The notes: generated by a model from the sequence alone, not told the origin. A stretch of 64,000 nucleotides of DNA from Candidatus Krumholzibacteriia bacterium (GCA_024763215.1 JANTFX010000002.1:42076-106075), one strand, 5' to 3'; shown: positions 50,801 to 59,507, counted from the first letter of the stretch. Made by a program: numbers and translations.

Positions 50801-52301
50801 GCGCGGTGGTCACGGGGGTCCCGCCGCCGGGATTCGCGGGATCCGAAGCCATGCGCAGGGGGGAGCCCGGCAGGGGCGAGGGCGTGCCCTCGTCCTCCCA
50901 GGTCAGCCAATAGGTCGCATGGTCGGCGAAGGGATGATCGTAATGGTCGAGCCGCTCGGCCGCGCCGGGGAAGCGGTCGCGCCAGGCGCTGGAGGCCACG
51001 GCGTAGAAGCGCAGCTCGTCATCCAGGTTCCACTCCTGGTCCCCGCCGTCCAGGACCTCGACGGCCACCTCCTGCAGGCCGATCCGGTCGGCCTGCTGGT
51101 CATCAGGCAAGCTGGGATCGGGGTCCAGGGCCAGGCCCCCGCCCCGGTACAGCCGCAGCTTATCGGGGTCGATGTCCGTCACGGGCACGCCCATGCCGCT
51201 GAGTTGGGCGCCGGTCAGGCGCACGGGGCCGTTGGTGCGCACGTCCAGGCGGACCCAGTGCGCGGTGGCCCCGAAATCGAACCCGCTCCGGAGCCCATCG
51301 CGGCCCTTGCCCGCCCGTGCGGCCAGGGCCTCCTGCCTGGCCCCCAGTCCCAGAACCCTGAACAGATCCTCGTTGAGCAGCCCGTGCGGGGTCACCAGGC
51401 CGGTGAAATCCTTGGCGGCGGCCTTGCCGCCCAGCACCAGGAGGTCCTGGTACCTGTTCTGCCGCGGATGATGGATCTCCACCACGACCTCGGAAAGGAC
51501 GCCCCCGCCGGCGCCCAGGTCCACCCGGCACCCCAGCAGGGGCACCGACCGGAACACCCGGGGCACCGACACCGTCACCGGGTCAGCCGGGGTGTCCGGC
51601 TGCCGGTACCAGCGCAGGCTCCTGATGATGACCTGGGGCTCGTCCAGGGTCGGCACGGCCAGGGTGAAATCCCGCCGGGGCGCGGAGAACCGCTGGTCCT
51701 GTCCGGCCTGGTCGTCCACGGTCAAGGGATCGGTCCAGCGCACCTTTCGGGGATCGGCAGCCTGCCAGTCCCCGGGTGCGGCCACCAGCGGCACACGGAT
51801 GCGGACCACGGTGGCGTCGGCCCCCTCTTCGAGCACGGTGATCCGGGCCCGGCCCAGCAACGCCGTATCCTCCGTTGCGGCAGCTTCTGCCGACGGGGCC
51901 GCGACCAGCCCCAGCAGCAGGAAACTCGCCGCCGCCAGAGCCACCTGCCAGGAAAGGCTCCCCCTGGCCAGGCGCCGGCCATGGGGCAGGATGCCGTTGT
52001 GGGTGGGGAAGATGAAACGGCGCCGGGAGTACCATCCCAGCTTCTGGAACAGGTTTTCCAGGTCGGGCAGCATGCCGCCCAGCCCCCCCAGGACAGCCGC
52101 CAGGCTGCCGAAGGGCAGCAGCAGAAGCAGAACCAGGGTTCCGGCGCCCCCCAGCAGCTCCAGACGCCAGTCCGGGTGGTCGTAGTGGGGAATCATGTCC
52201 AGCACGGCGTGCGACGCGATGCCGGCGGCGACCCCGGCCACGGGATGCCCGCACAGCCCGCCGGCCAAAGCTCCCACTGCGAAATGGGTAAAGAGGCACA
52301 T
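47820..52301 (-). CDS. YdjM/DUF457-like membrane domain fused to PorU-like C25 sortase
   Basis: A 1493-aa single frame. Residues 1-110 look like a complete small membrane protein of the YdjM/DUF457 kind (MCLFTHFAVGALAG, SHAVLDMIPHYDH, GGMLPDLEN, FPTHNGILPHGR). Residues about 109-140 then form a signal peptide (RRLARG, hydrophobic core, APSAEA|AAT). The remainder is PorU-like: a Por_N-type region, a gingipain-type C25 domain with catalytic His in HYIGHGAED (about 1003) and Cys in FVAFSCDVG (about 1040), and a terminal FlgD-like domain (LFPNPTPGP...WDGRDDRG). No ATG, GTG or TTG suited to starting the PorU part alone was found. GGGGAG precedes the ATG at 52301, which overlaps the Trm112-like stop (TGATG). 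Confidence 0.85.
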   Translation of the reverse strand: MCLFTHFAVGALAGGLCGHPVAGVAAGIASHAVLDMIPHYDHPDWRLELLGGAGTLVLLLLLPFGSLAAVLGGLGGMLPDLENLFQKLGWYSRRRFIFPTHNGILPHGRRLARGSLSWQVALAAASFLLLGLVAAPSAEAAATEDTALLGRARITVLEEGADATVVRIRVPLVAAPGDWQAADPRKVRWTDPLTVDDQAGQDQRFSAPRRDFTLAVPTLDEPQVIIRSLRWYRQPDTPADPVTVSVPRVFRSVPLLGCRVDLGAGGGVLSEVVVEIHHPRQNRYQDLLVLGGKAAAKDFTGLVTPHGLLNEDLFRVLGLGARQEALAARAGKGRDGLRSGFDFGATAHWVRLDVRTNGPVRLTGAQLSGMGVPVTDIDPDKLRLYRGGGLALDPDPSLPDDQQADRIGLQEVAVEVLDGGDQEWNLDDELRFYAVASSAWRDRFPGAAERLDHYDHPFADHATYWLTWEDEGTPSPLPGSPLRMASDPANPGGGTPVTTARVRLHREKQLLDNGGLFLDNWAWDSFVISSRPDTFTLRHPVAGATARFVVDVRGNYYSYRDYQFSAEAWLNGDSSQKATLDFLSSEQSNPDSMRVRVVGNSTAVNDGLNTLTLANASQPSGSTPKQPIALDSFDISYLADLILDPGAEALETIFSAVEPGMPASPFDIRIRAPGAGSLSVWDVTDPLAPRILVAHRDAQDPDYWSLAYSLGDAADHQLVLVRDGAFGGDLQGQLAEPTSLRDGDTDLDYVVVYAPDFAFAATTLAAYRNTAIPGIAAPAAAAVSAEDIYDNFSGGQKDPRAIRNYLRWVYEQGGHRLQYACFIGNASRDYRNYLGHPVGQGLYDFLPTEIRTVFPDFPVSGSSSTPYASDDGLVSFDYLAPGILDYPDLACGRLPAGTVSDALDMVSRIISYDGNPEPGSWRNRLVFAADDANRPEHGQYGTTGEIYHTVQADVLTEQYLPRSLDVTKIYGVAYPFPSPTSNLKPQMANDIKAAMTEGTTIFHYIGHGAEDNLADEQVFQSRDIPGLLNGMKRFVFVAFSCDVGVFDSPNRLSMAEEFLSAPAGGAIACITASQVSYSSSNDKISNAFYADLYPDGHVAADQTIGLALMEAKGLMVWNPDIENSQHFNIMGDPALSLPNPPDVLEFAAGSVDTLFTAAKQAVILATDGQDPPQPGDSYDVRVEDSGFDQGYVVYTYTRNPNPPPLYIYTPTERYYHHKGASVFRGTGIATGAGLEIPFMNPAQFRYGDDARIRVIVTGGGTERAGVVRLSSERGNGQSGNDVEGPRIEMAFADGRYRVRTGSLLTAQLADSSGIAILGTSPGNSLLLEFDDTGFMTDVTGSFTFDQNSYTAGRLSFPLPADLDLGSHRAALHASDALGNVGSDTLSFQLIPAGVRGLENVTLFPNPTPGPCRLLFDLSDPMTVQWEIYTLAGRRIKTTRQDFASAGPVIMAWDGRDDRGDEIANGTYLFVLRGLAASADEREITKTGKLVVMR

Positions 52302-52516
52302 CACGCACGCTCCCCGTTCGCAGGGCCGGCCGCAGGGTCCGCCTCGGCGGGATCCCATTTTTCCGCTTCCTCGACGAGCATGATGGGGATGTCGTCCTGG
52401 ACGCGGTACTTCAACCGGCAATGGTCGCAGAAAAGCCACTGGTGGTCAGGGGCGGGCGTCACCGGGCCCCTGCAGGCGGGGCAGGCCAGGATTTCCAGGA
52501 GCTTGGGATCGAGCAT
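52301..52516 (-). CDS. Trm112/UPF0434-family zinc-binding protein
   Basis: A 71-aa protein with the Trm112 pattern: LLEILACPACRGPV, then FCDHCRLKYRVQDDIPIML. The two CxxC pairs are intact. Such proteins activate methyltransferases in eukaryotes and archaea; bacterial members (YcaR) are less understood. The ATG at 52516 has AAGGAG 9 nt upstream. It is the first gene of the T9SS/envelope block, and its stop overlaps the porU fusion start. Confidence 0.9.
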   Translation of the reverse strand: MLDPKLLEILACPACRGPVTPAPDHQWLFCDHCRLKYRVQDDIPIMLVEEAEKWDPAEADPAAGPANGERA

Positions 52517-52563
52517 GCGCGGGTTCTCCTTGCAAGCGTGTCAGCCAACGGGTGAACGCAGCC

Positions 52564-52591
52564 ATCTTAATATGCTCAGGCTAGCCTGCAA
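52564..52591 (-). promoter_or_regulatory. Proximal promoter candidate (P2) with operator-like palindrome
   Basis: On the minus strand, TTGCAG and TAAGAT are separated by 16 bp, 48 nt upstream of the Trm112-like start. A perfect 12-bp palindrome CAGGCTAGCCTG (52577-52588) overlaps the -35 and spacer, where a repressor would compete with RNA polymerase. Confidence 0.45.
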
Positions 52592-52617
52592 ACAGCACAT
52601 TCGACTGCAGGGCAAAG

Positions 52618-52646
52618 AAAAAACCGGGCCCTTTGACCACAGGGCC
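52618..52646 (-). terminator. Terminator upstream of the Trm112/porU block
   Basis: GGCCCT/AGGGCC (6-bp stem, 8-nt loop) is followed on the minus strand by CGG and six T residues. It lies between promoter candidates P1 and P2. It can stop read-through from accA, or truncate the P1 transcript. Confidence 0.6.
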
Positions 52647-52696
52647 AGGGCCGGCCGGGCGGATTCAGCGGATTGTCGGAAAGGTTGGCATCAGGT

Positions 52697-52725
52697 ATCT
52701 TACCAAAACCGGGGCCCGCGGTCAA
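52697..52725 (-). promoter_or_regulatory. Strong sigma70-like promoter (P1) next to the accA stop
   Basis: TTGACC and TAAGAT are separated by exactly 17 bp on the minus strand. The -35 abuts the accA stop codon. Transcription would start near 52690 and meet the terminator about 70 nt later. Confidence 0.65.
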
Positions 52726-53706
52726 CTACTTTCGGCCTGATTCGGCGAAAACCCCCATGTCGAGGAATTTCTGCAGGCGCTGGTCCCGCAGCTCATCCGC
52801 ACCCAACCCGTCGAGCTTTGCCAGATGGTCCAGCACGGTCGCCCTGATCTGCATGGCCATGGCCTGATGGTCACGATGGGCGCCCCCCACGGGTTCCGGT
52901 ATGATGCCGTCGATGACCTTCAGGCGCAGGGCGTCTGCGGCGGTCAATTTCATGTTCTTGGCCGCTTCTTTGCTCTTGGCCGGGTCCCGCCACAGGATCG
53001 CCGCGCAACCTTCGGGGCTGATCACGGAGTAGATGCTGTTTTCCAGCATCAGGATACGGTCCCCCACCCCCAGGGCCAGCGCGCCCCCGCTGCCGCCTTC
53101 ACCGGTCACCACGCAGATGATCGGGACCGGCAACGCGGCCATTTCCCGCAGGTTGCGGGCGATGGCCTCGGCCTGGCCCCTTTCCTCGGCCCCGACCCCG
53201 GGGTAGGCTCCCGGGGTGTCGATCAAGGTGATGACCGGACGCTGGAACCGCGCAGCCATCTCCATCAGGCGCAGGGCCTTGCGGTAGCCTTCGGGATGGG
53301 CCATGCCGAAATTGCGCCGGATGTTGCTCTTGGTGTCCCGGCCCTTCTGATGACCGATGAGCATCACCGGCCGGTCGCCCAGGAGCGCCAGGCCGCCGAC
53401 GATGGCTTCATCGTCGCGGAACATCCGGTCGCCGTGCAGCTCGGTGAATTCGGTGCACATGTGCTGGATGAAATCCAGCGTCGTGGGCCGGCGTGGATGG
53501 CGCGCCAGCTGCACCCGCTGCCAGGGTTCCAGGCGCGAGAAGATATCCTGGCCCAGCTTGCGGGCCTTTTCCCGCATACGCTCGACCTCGTCGGCCACGT
53601 CCATGCCCCGCACCGCGGCCGACTCCTGCAGGGCATGGATCTGCTCCTCCAGCTCGACCAGGGGCATCTCGAAATCCAACCACACGCCCTTTTTCTTCCA
53701 GTCCAT
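52726..53706 (-). CDS. accA: Acetyl-CoA carboxylase carboxyltransferase subunit alpha
   Basis: A 326-aa subunit that transfers carboxyl from biotin to acetyl-CoA in the first step of fatty acid synthesis. Motifs include [66 protein letters not shown] and [15 protein letters not shown]. The start at 53706 ([16 protein letters not shown]) matches AccA proteins and has GAGGT 5 nt upstream; the longer ORF to 53757 is not supported. accD is not in the window. It lies 100 bp downstream of dnaE. Confidence 0.95.
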   Translation of the reverse strand: MDWKKKGVWLDFEMPLVELEEQIHALQESAAVRGMDVADEVERMREKARKLGQDIFSRLEPWQRVQLARHPRRPTTLDFIQHMCTEFTELHGDRMFRDDEAIVGGLALLGDRPVMLIGHQKGRDTKSNIRRNFGMAHPEGYRKALRLMEMAARFQRPVITLIDTPGAYPGVGAEERGQAEAIARNLREMAALPVPIICVVTGEGGSGGALALGVGDRILMLENSIYSVISPEGCAAILWRDPAKSKEAAKNMKLTAADALRLKVIDGIIPEPVGGAHRDHQAMAMQIRATVLDHLAKLDGLGADELRDQRLQKFLDMGVFAESGRK

Positions 53707-53806
53707 CTGCGACCTCGCTCCTGGTAACCCGCTTGCGGTGACGCCGCCGCCCGCCACGCCATCTGATTGTCAGCCGACAAGAGTTAGCCATGCCCAGGTG
53801 GCCGTG

Positions 53807-56800
53807 TCAAGCCCGGCCGGTGAACCTGCGCTTGCGCTCCGGCGCCGCGGGCAGCACCGCCCGCATCCTGATGGCCTCGACCCCCGGCAACACCCGCAAG
53901 CGGCGCAGCGAGTCCAGCGTCAGGGTCAGGTTCCGGGCCCCGGACTTGAGCATCCAGGTACGCCCCTCCCGCCGCACCTGGACCAGCAGGGGCACGGGCC
54001 GGGCCAGGACGGGACCCGGGCCCTCATCGGGATCCCGGGACGGGTCCTCGGCGGGGCCCTCGGCCGGCGATCCGCTTTCGGAAGACCCGCGAGGGTCCGC
54101 ATCCAGCCGCGCGGAGGTCGCCGCCAGAAGCCGCAGGGGCAGCGGCTCCCGGAACTCCTCGAATACCCGTCCCAGCTCGGCCACCCCCTCGGTACCCGCG
54201 GCATCCAGATCCAGATCCAGCATGCATTCCCGCACCCAGGTGCCCAGCACCTCGTCGATCCGCGTGATCCGGTCGACGACGATCTCCCGCACACCGTCAC
54301 CGCGGACCTGGACGCGTCCTCCGACCACCAGGATGGAATCGCTTTCCACCAGCTCCTTCGTCTGCTCATAGACGCGTGAATAGACCACCAGCCCGATGAC
54401 GCCGGACTGGTCCTCGAAATGGGCCCGCGCGTACAGCCGCTTGTTGCGGTCCCGATGCTTGGTGTGGGAGGTGATCACGCCCACCAGCTCCACCCAGGCG
54501 CCCTCGCTGCGCTGATGGGCCCCCGCGGTGGTCTGGGTGGGCAGCGAGGCCAGCAGCTCGCGGTATTCCTGGAAGGGATGCCCGGAGAGGAAGAAACCCA
54601 CGGCCTTCCTCTCGAGGCTCAACTTGACCAGGGGATCGAACGGCTCGGCCTCCAGCAGGGAGGGCTTGAGGGCGACTGCGGCCTGCCCCCCGCCGAACAG
54701 GGAAGCCTGCCCCCCGGCCCGGTCGCGGGAAACCTTCTGGCCGTAGGACAGGGCCCGGTCCAGATTCTCCAGCAGCTGCTTCCGGTGCCCCGGGAACGCG
54801 TCCATGGCGCCGGCGTTGATCAGCCCCTCCAGGACCTTGCGGTTGACCTTCTGCAGGTCCACGTGTTCGACCAGGTCGAAAAGGTCGGCGAAATCCCGGC
54901 CCAGTTCCGCGTGCGCCTGCCCGACGGCCTCGATGGCCGCGGTCCCCACGCCCTTGATGGCGCCCAGACCGAAAACCACGTCCCCGTCGCGGACCGTGAA
55001 CTCGGCCCGGGGCCGGTTGATGTCCGGAGGGCAGATGTTCAGGCCCAGGGCCTTGACCTCGTCGATGAGCTGGGTGACCCGCTCGGCCTTGCGCATCTCC
55101 GAGGTCATGGTCGCGGCCATGAACTCGGCCGGATGGTGGGCCTTCAGCCACGCGGTCTGCAGCGACAACAAGGCATAGGCCGCGCTGTGGCTCTTGTTGA
55201 AGCCGTACTGCGCGAAGAATTCCATCTCCTTGTAGACATCGCGGGCCAGCTCGTCGGCGAAGCCAAGCGTGCGGGCCCCGTCCAGGAACTTCTCCTTGAG
55301 CTCGGCCATCATCTTCTTGTTCTTCTTGCCCATGGCCTTGCGCAGGGTGTCGGCTTCGGCCATGGTGAATCCGCCCATGGCCGAGGCGATCTGCATGACC
55401 TGTTCCTGATAGAGGATCACCCCGTAGGTGTCGTTGAGGATGGGCTCGAGGACCGGATGCTTGTACGTCACCTTCTGGCGGCCGTGCTTGCGCTCCACGT
55501 AGACCTTGTCCATGTCGGCCCCCAGGGGGCCGGGGCGGTACAGGGCGCAGATGGCGGTGATGTCGTCCCAGCAGGTGGGCGCCATCTTCCGCACCAGCTC
55601 CTGCATGCCGCTGCTCTCGAGCTGGAAGATGCCCACCGTGCGGCCTTCCTGCAGCAGCTTGAAGGTGGCCGGATCATCGGTGGGGATCTCCGCGGGGGTC
55701 AGGCGCCTGCCGGTGCTCTCGGCGATCAGGCCCAGGGCCTTGTCGATCACCGTCAGGGTGCGCAGCCCGAGGAAATCCATCTTCAGCAGGCCCAGGGCCT
55801 CGCTCATCTTCATGTCGTACTGGACGGTGATGTCGCCCTTGCTCGACTTGTACAGGGGCGCGTGCTCGATCAGGGGGCTGGGGGTGATCAGGACGCCGGC
55901 GGCGTGGATGCCCGTGTTGCGGTTCAGGCCCTCGAGGACCAGGGCGTTGCGCAGGAGCTTGGCGTGCAGGTCGGATTCGCGCCCCACTTCCTTCAGGCCC
56001 GGCGCCTCGTCCAGGGCCTTCTGCAGGGTGATCCCCACCTCCTCGGGCACCAGCTTGCTGATGCGGTCGCTGTCGCTGAAGCTGAAGTCCAGCACCCGGG
56101 CCACGTCCTTGATCACCGCGCGCGCGGCCATGGTCCCGAAGGTGATGATCTGGGATACGTTTTCCCGCCCGTACTTCCGCGCCACGTACTCGATGATCTC
56201 GCCGCGCTTCTCGAAGCAGAAATCGACGTCGATATCCGGCATGGAGATGCGGTCCGGGTTCAGGAAGCGCTCGAACAGCAACTTGTGCCGGATGGGGTCG
56301 ATGTCGGTGATCCCGATGCTGTAGCAGACCAGGCTGCCGGCGGCCGACCCGCGGCCCGGCCCCACGGGAATGTTCATACCCCTGGCCGCATCGATGAAAT
56401 CCCATACGATCAGGAAGTAGCCGGCGAAGCCCATCTGCCTGATGACGCCCAGTTCGTACTCCAGGCGCTCGGTCAGTTCGGGCGTGATGGTCCCGTAACG
56501 GCGGCGCAGGCCCTCGCGCGCCAGGTGCTCCAGGTACGCGTCCGGCCCTTCGAACTGTTCGGGGATGGGGAAGGCCGGCAGCAGCAGCTTGCCCATCTCC
56601 AGCTCGAAATCCACCATGTCCGCCACGCGCAGGGTGTTTTCCACCGCCTCGGGCCAGTCCTGGAACAGATCCAGCATCTCCCGGGTGGACTTGAAGTAGA
56701 TCTCCGGGGTGTTGCTGCGCCAGCGCCCCGGATCGTCCAGGGTCTTGCCGGTCTGGATGGCCAGCAGGATATCGTGGGCCTCGAAGTGGGACCGCTCCAG

Positions 56801-57445
56801 GAAATGGCAGTCGTTGGTGGCGATGATCCCCACGCCCGTTTCCCGGGCCACCTCGGGCATCATCTGCCGGATGCGGGCCTCGTCCTCGATCCCGTGGTTC
56901 TGGATCTCCAGGAAGTAATGGTCCGCCCCCAGGATGTCCCGATAGGCGGCCGCCGCTTCGATGGCCGCCCGGACGTTGCCCTGGCGCAGATGCCAGTTGG
57001 GCTCGCCGCTCATGCAGGCCGAAAGGCCGACCAGCCCCTCGCTGTGCTCGGCCAGCAGCTTGCGGTCGATACGCGGGCGGTAGTAGAAGCCGTCCAGATA
57101 GCCCTTGGAGGACAGCTTGGCCAGGTTGTGGTAGCCGACCTCGTTGCGGGCCAACAGAACCATGTGGTAGCTGCGGTTGCGCACCTTGTCCGGGTTGCGG
57201 TTCTGATGATCCTGGGTGACGTAGGCCTCCATCCCCAGGATGGGCTTGACGCCGCGTCTGGTGCACTGCAGATAGAAATCCACCGCCCCGAACATGTTGC
57301 CGTGGTCGGTGAGCGCCAGGGCCGGCTGCTCGTCGTCGGCCGCCCGCTGGGCCATGTCCTCGCACTTCATGGCCCCGTCCAGCAGGGAGTAATGCGAGTG
57401 GTTGTGCAGATGCACGAATTTGTCGGGCAAGGTTTTCAGGGGCAT
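53807..57445 (-). CDS. dnaE: DNA polymerase III subunit alpha
   Basis: A 1212-aa replicative polymerase of the DnaE1 type. The PHP domain (about residues 8-280) keeps metal ligands (HLHNHSHYSLLDG, LTDHGNMFG, NDCHFLE). The palm has the catalytic aspartates in PDIDVDF (about 402). Later come GVILYQEQVMQIA, NKSHSAAYALLS, tandem helix-hairpin-helix, an OB fold (about 1000-1060) and a C-terminal domain. An acidic, proline-rich linker (about 1120-1150) separates the last part. The ATG at 57445 begins MPLKTLPDKFVHLHNHS, as expected. A 10-bp inverted repeat lies in its upstream region. Confidence 0.96.
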   Translation of the reverse strand: MPLKTLPDKFVHLHNHSHYSLLDGAMKCEDMAQRAADDEQPALALTDHGNMFGAVDFYLQCTRRGVKPILGMEAYVTQDHQNRNPDKVRNRSYHMVLLARNEVGYHNLAKLSSKGYLDGFYYRPRIDRKLLAEHSEGLVGLSACMSGEPNWHLRQGNVRAAIEAAAAYRDILGADHYFLEIQNHGIEDEARIRQMMPEVARETGVGIIATNDCHFLERSHFEAHDILLAIQTGKTLDDPGRWRSNTPEIYFKSTREMLDLFQDWPEAVENTLRVADMVDFELEMGKLLLPAFPIPEQFEGPDAYLEHLAREGLRRRYGTITPELTERLEYELGVIRQMGFAGYFLIVWDFIDAARGMNIPVGPGRGSAAGSLVCYSIGITDIDPIRHKLLFERFLNPDRISMPDIDVDFCFEKRGEIIEYVARKYGRENVSQIITFGTMAARAVIKDVARVLDFSFSDSDRISKLVPEEVGITLQKALDEAPGLKEVGRESDLHAKLLRNALVLEGLNRNTGIHAAGVLITPSPLIEHAPLYKSSKGDITVQYDMKMSEALGLLKMDFLGLRTLTVIDKALGLIAESTGRRLTPAEIPTDDPATFKLLQEGRTVGIFQLESSGMQELVRKMAPTCWDDITAICALYRPGPLGADMDKVYVERKHGRQKVTYKHPVLEPILNDTYGVILYQEQVMQIASAMGGFTMAEADTLRKAMGKKNKKMMAELKEKFLDGARTLGFADELARDVYKEMEFFAQYGFNKSHSAAYALLSLQTAWLKAHHPAEFMAATMTSEMRKAERVTQLIDEVKALGLNICPPDINRPRAEFTVRDGDVVFGLGAIKGVGTAAIEAVGQAHAELGRDFADLFDLVEHVDLQKVNRKVLEGLINAGAMDAFPGHRKQLLENLDRALSYGQKVSRDRAGGQASLFGGGQAAVALKPSLLEAEPFDPLVKLSLERKAVGFFLSGHPFQEYRELLASLPTQTTAGAHQRSEGAWVELVGVITSHTKHRDRNKRLYARAHFEDQSGVIGLVVYSRVYEQTKELVESDSILVVGGRVQVRGDGVREIVVDRITRIDEVLGTWVRECMLDLDLDAAGTEGVAELGRVFEEFREPLPLRLLAATSARLDADPRGSSESGSPAEGPAEDPSRDPDEGPGPVLARPVPLLVQVRREGRTWMLKSGARNLTLTLDSLRRLRVLPGVEAIRMRAVLPAAPERKRRFTGRA

Positions 57446-57463
57446 GAGCGGCCAGGTCCGGGT

Positions 57464-57532
57464 GCTGGTTGTGACGGGTCGACGGGCGCTGAAGGCACAG
57501 GATAACAGGCCTCAGCCTCAGGCACAACCAGC
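57464..57532. repeat. Spaced inverted repeat upstream of dnaE
   Basis: GCTGGTTGTG (57464-57473) and CACAACCAGC (57523-57532) are perfect complements 49 bp apart, in the 103-bp gap between dnaE and the M23 gene. They could be paired regulator sites or form a long-range RNA stem in the dnaE leader. Confidence 0.45.
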
Positions 57533-57548
57533 GTCCTCCAGAGGCCGG

Positions 57549-59438
57549 TTATTCCCCCCCAGCCTCTGATTTCTTCCCACCTCCGGCCCGCCCGCACGTG
57601 ACGACGAGGTCGCAGGAGGCCTCGTTGCCGCACCGGTCCCGCAGGGTGAGCTTCAGGTCATGGACCCCGGCCGGAGTATCGGCGGGCAATTCGACCAGCA
57701 GCCGGCTGCGCGGCAGATCGGGCTCGGGGAAGAACGGCCGGCCGTCGAGGGTGGCGGTGATCGAGGCGGGGTCCACCCCCGAGCCGCCTTCGGAGATGAC
57801 CACCGGAAAGACCTCCCAGCGTGGCGGGGTGACCCCGGGCACCGTGGGCCTGGGACCGGGGCCCAGTTGCAGCGCCCCGGCCACCGCGCCGGCCGCGCTC
57901 AGCACCGGGGCAGCATGATCCAGGAACACCGCGTACAGCCCGGGCGCGCCCAGCATGAAACCGGGCCCGTCCGGGCCCGCCTCCAGGGGGTAGGCCCCGG
58001 ACCAGTCCCTCCCGTTCCAGCGGTAGATGCGGGCAAAGTCACCGTCGGCGGCCATGGCGGCGCTGAAGCCGCTGTCGGCCGGCAGGGCCACCGGCACCGC
58101 CGATTCGATGGGCCAGTCCGCCGCCAGGAAGATGCCCGCCGCCGAAGCCGGGGTCAGGTACTGGTCCTGGGCGCGCAGGAGGGTCGGCATCGGCAACGCC
58201 GCCGGGCGGCTCAGGAGCCTGGTCTTCAGATATACGGGGTCCCCCGCGTCGGGATCCAGAGTGGTCACGGTCCAGCCTTCGGCGGCGCAATCGGGGCTGA
58301 AGAACGGGCTCTGCAGGCAGCCGGCGACCACTTCATCCGGAACCCCTGCCGGGACGGCCAGGGAATCCGGACGCCAGCCTGCAGCCTGTGCCCCTTCGCC
58401 GACCTGCAGGGGCAGCACCACCCGGTCCCGGCCACCGGCATGATCGACCGCCTCGATGACCAGGCTGTGGGCGCCGGGCGCCAGCCCGCGCCCGGCCGGC
58501 CCCAGGGGCCAGGGTCCCCCCTCCCTTCCCGGCACATCATCGCCCCGCCGGTGGTGCAGCCAGCGCTCCCGCGGCGAGAATCCCTCATACCATTCCAGAC
58601 GCGAGCAGGAACCCTGGTCGAAGGCGAAGGTCGAGTTCCGCGCCCGGAAGACCTCCTGGCCGTCCAGCAGCACACGGATCAGTTCGGGCTCCAATCGGTA
58701 GCCGCGGATATCGGCATGGTCGACCACGCGGGCGGTGAAGGCCACCGGCCCGTCGATCGCCAGGGGGGGCAGGGTATCGGGCAGTGCCTCGGCATCGGGA
58801 CGGCCGCAAACCATGATCTGCCTGCGTCCGCCCACGGTGGCGTCCACGGTCATGGGCACGGCGTGGACGGCGTAGATCACCGGCGGGAAGGTATCGGGCA
58901 GGACGAAACCATGCGCCAAGGGGTTCAGTGGCCGCTGCGCCGCATCGCGCACCTCGAAATGCAGGTGGGGACCGGCGGTGCCGCTCTGGCCGGTCAGGCC
59001 CAGCACGTCCCCGCGGCCGATGGTGATCGCCCCCGGCTTGAAATAAAGTTCGGCACGGTACCGGCCCGACTTGCGCCGGGCCTGGTCGATTTTGGCCCGC
59101 AACACATCGTTGAAACGCGCCAGGTGGGCGTAGACGTAGGTCTTGCCCGCCGGGGTCTGCAGGTACACCGCCCGCCCGTAGGCCCTGGCCGTGGCCCGGA
59201 CACGCACGATGCTCCCGTCCTCGGCGGCGTGGACGGCGAAACCGGTCCGGCCCTGCGTCTTCAGATCCAGGCCGGCATGATACCGCCCCGGGCGGTATTC
59301 CATGAAACCGCTGGTCAGGTAGCGGGTGGGCAGATCCAGGGGCCAGCGGGGCGGCGGTTCCGCAGTGGCGGTGGTGTCAACCACCAGGCAGGAACACAGG
59401 ATCAGCAGCAGGAAGAATCGGAGACGGAAAGAATGCAT
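57549..59438 (-). CDS. M23-family peptidase with beta-rich C-terminal domains
   Basis: A 629-aa exported protein. A signal peptide (about residues 1-26) precedes an LytM/M23 domain: the zinc ligands are in YHAGLDLK (about 53-58) and GPHLHFEV (about 157-164), with the intervening GYGRAVYL-type strand seen as AYGRAVYLQT. The following 450 residues are beta-rich modules, probably Ig-like, ending in a cysteine-containing segment (RCGNEASCDLVVTC). It may cut peptidoglycan cross-links or, like some M23 proteins, act as a structural factor. It is divergent from phoH and upstream of dnaE. Confidence 0.88.
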   Translation of the reverse strand: MHSFRLRFFLLLILCSCLVVDTTATAEPPPRWPLDLPTRYLTSGFMEYRPGRYHAGLDLKTQGRTGFAVHAAEDGSIVRVRATARAYGRAVYLQTPAGKTYVYAHLARFNDVLRAKIDQARRKSGRYRAELYFKPGAITIGRGDVLGLTGQSGTAGPHLHFEVRDAAQRPLNPLAHGFVLPDTFPPVIYAVHAVPMTVDATVGGRRQIMVCGRPDAEALPDTLPPLAIDGPVAFTARVVDHADIRGYRLEPELIRVLLDGQEVFRARNSTFAFDQGSCSRLEWYEGFSPRERWLHHRRGDDVPGREGGPWPLGPAGRGLAPGAHSLVIEAVDHAGGRDRVVLPLQVGEGAQAAGWRPDSLAVPAGVPDEVVAGCLQSPFFSPDCAAEGWTVTTLDPDAGDPVYLKTRLLSRPAALPMPTLLRAQDQYLTPASAAGIFLAADWPIESAVPVALPADSGFSAAMAADGDFARIYRWNGRDWSGAYPLEAGPDGPGFMLGAPGLYAVFLDHAAPVLSAAGAVAGALQLGPGPRPTVPGVTPPRWEVFPVVISEGGSGVDPASITATLDGRPFFPEPDLPRSRLLVELPADTPAGVHDLKLTLRDRCGNEASCDLVVTCGRAGGGKKSEAGGE

Positions 59439-59478
59439 GGGGCGTGTCCTTCGGCCGGTGTGCGGGTTAAGTTACCGC

Positions 59479-59507
59479 TTCAAACGGGGGACGACAAGGC
59501 CGATAAT
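59479..59507 (+). promoter_or_regulatory. Promoter candidate for phoH
   Basis: TTCAAA and GATAAT are separated by 17 bp on the plus strand, 76 nt upstream of the phoH ATG, within the 144-bp divergent gap. The -10 is near consensus; the -35 is weaker. Confidence 0.45.

Noticed and set aside
48186-52847. A 1553-aa plus-strand ORF opposite the porU fusion gene
   Set aside because: High GC makes long antisense frames. Its product is Gly/Val/Gln/His-rich without family motifs, while the minus frame encodes a clear C25 sortase.
54419-57505. A 1028-aa plus-strand ORF opposite dnaE
   Set aside because: Antisense shadow of a canonical DnaE; low-complexity composition and no motif or ribosome site.
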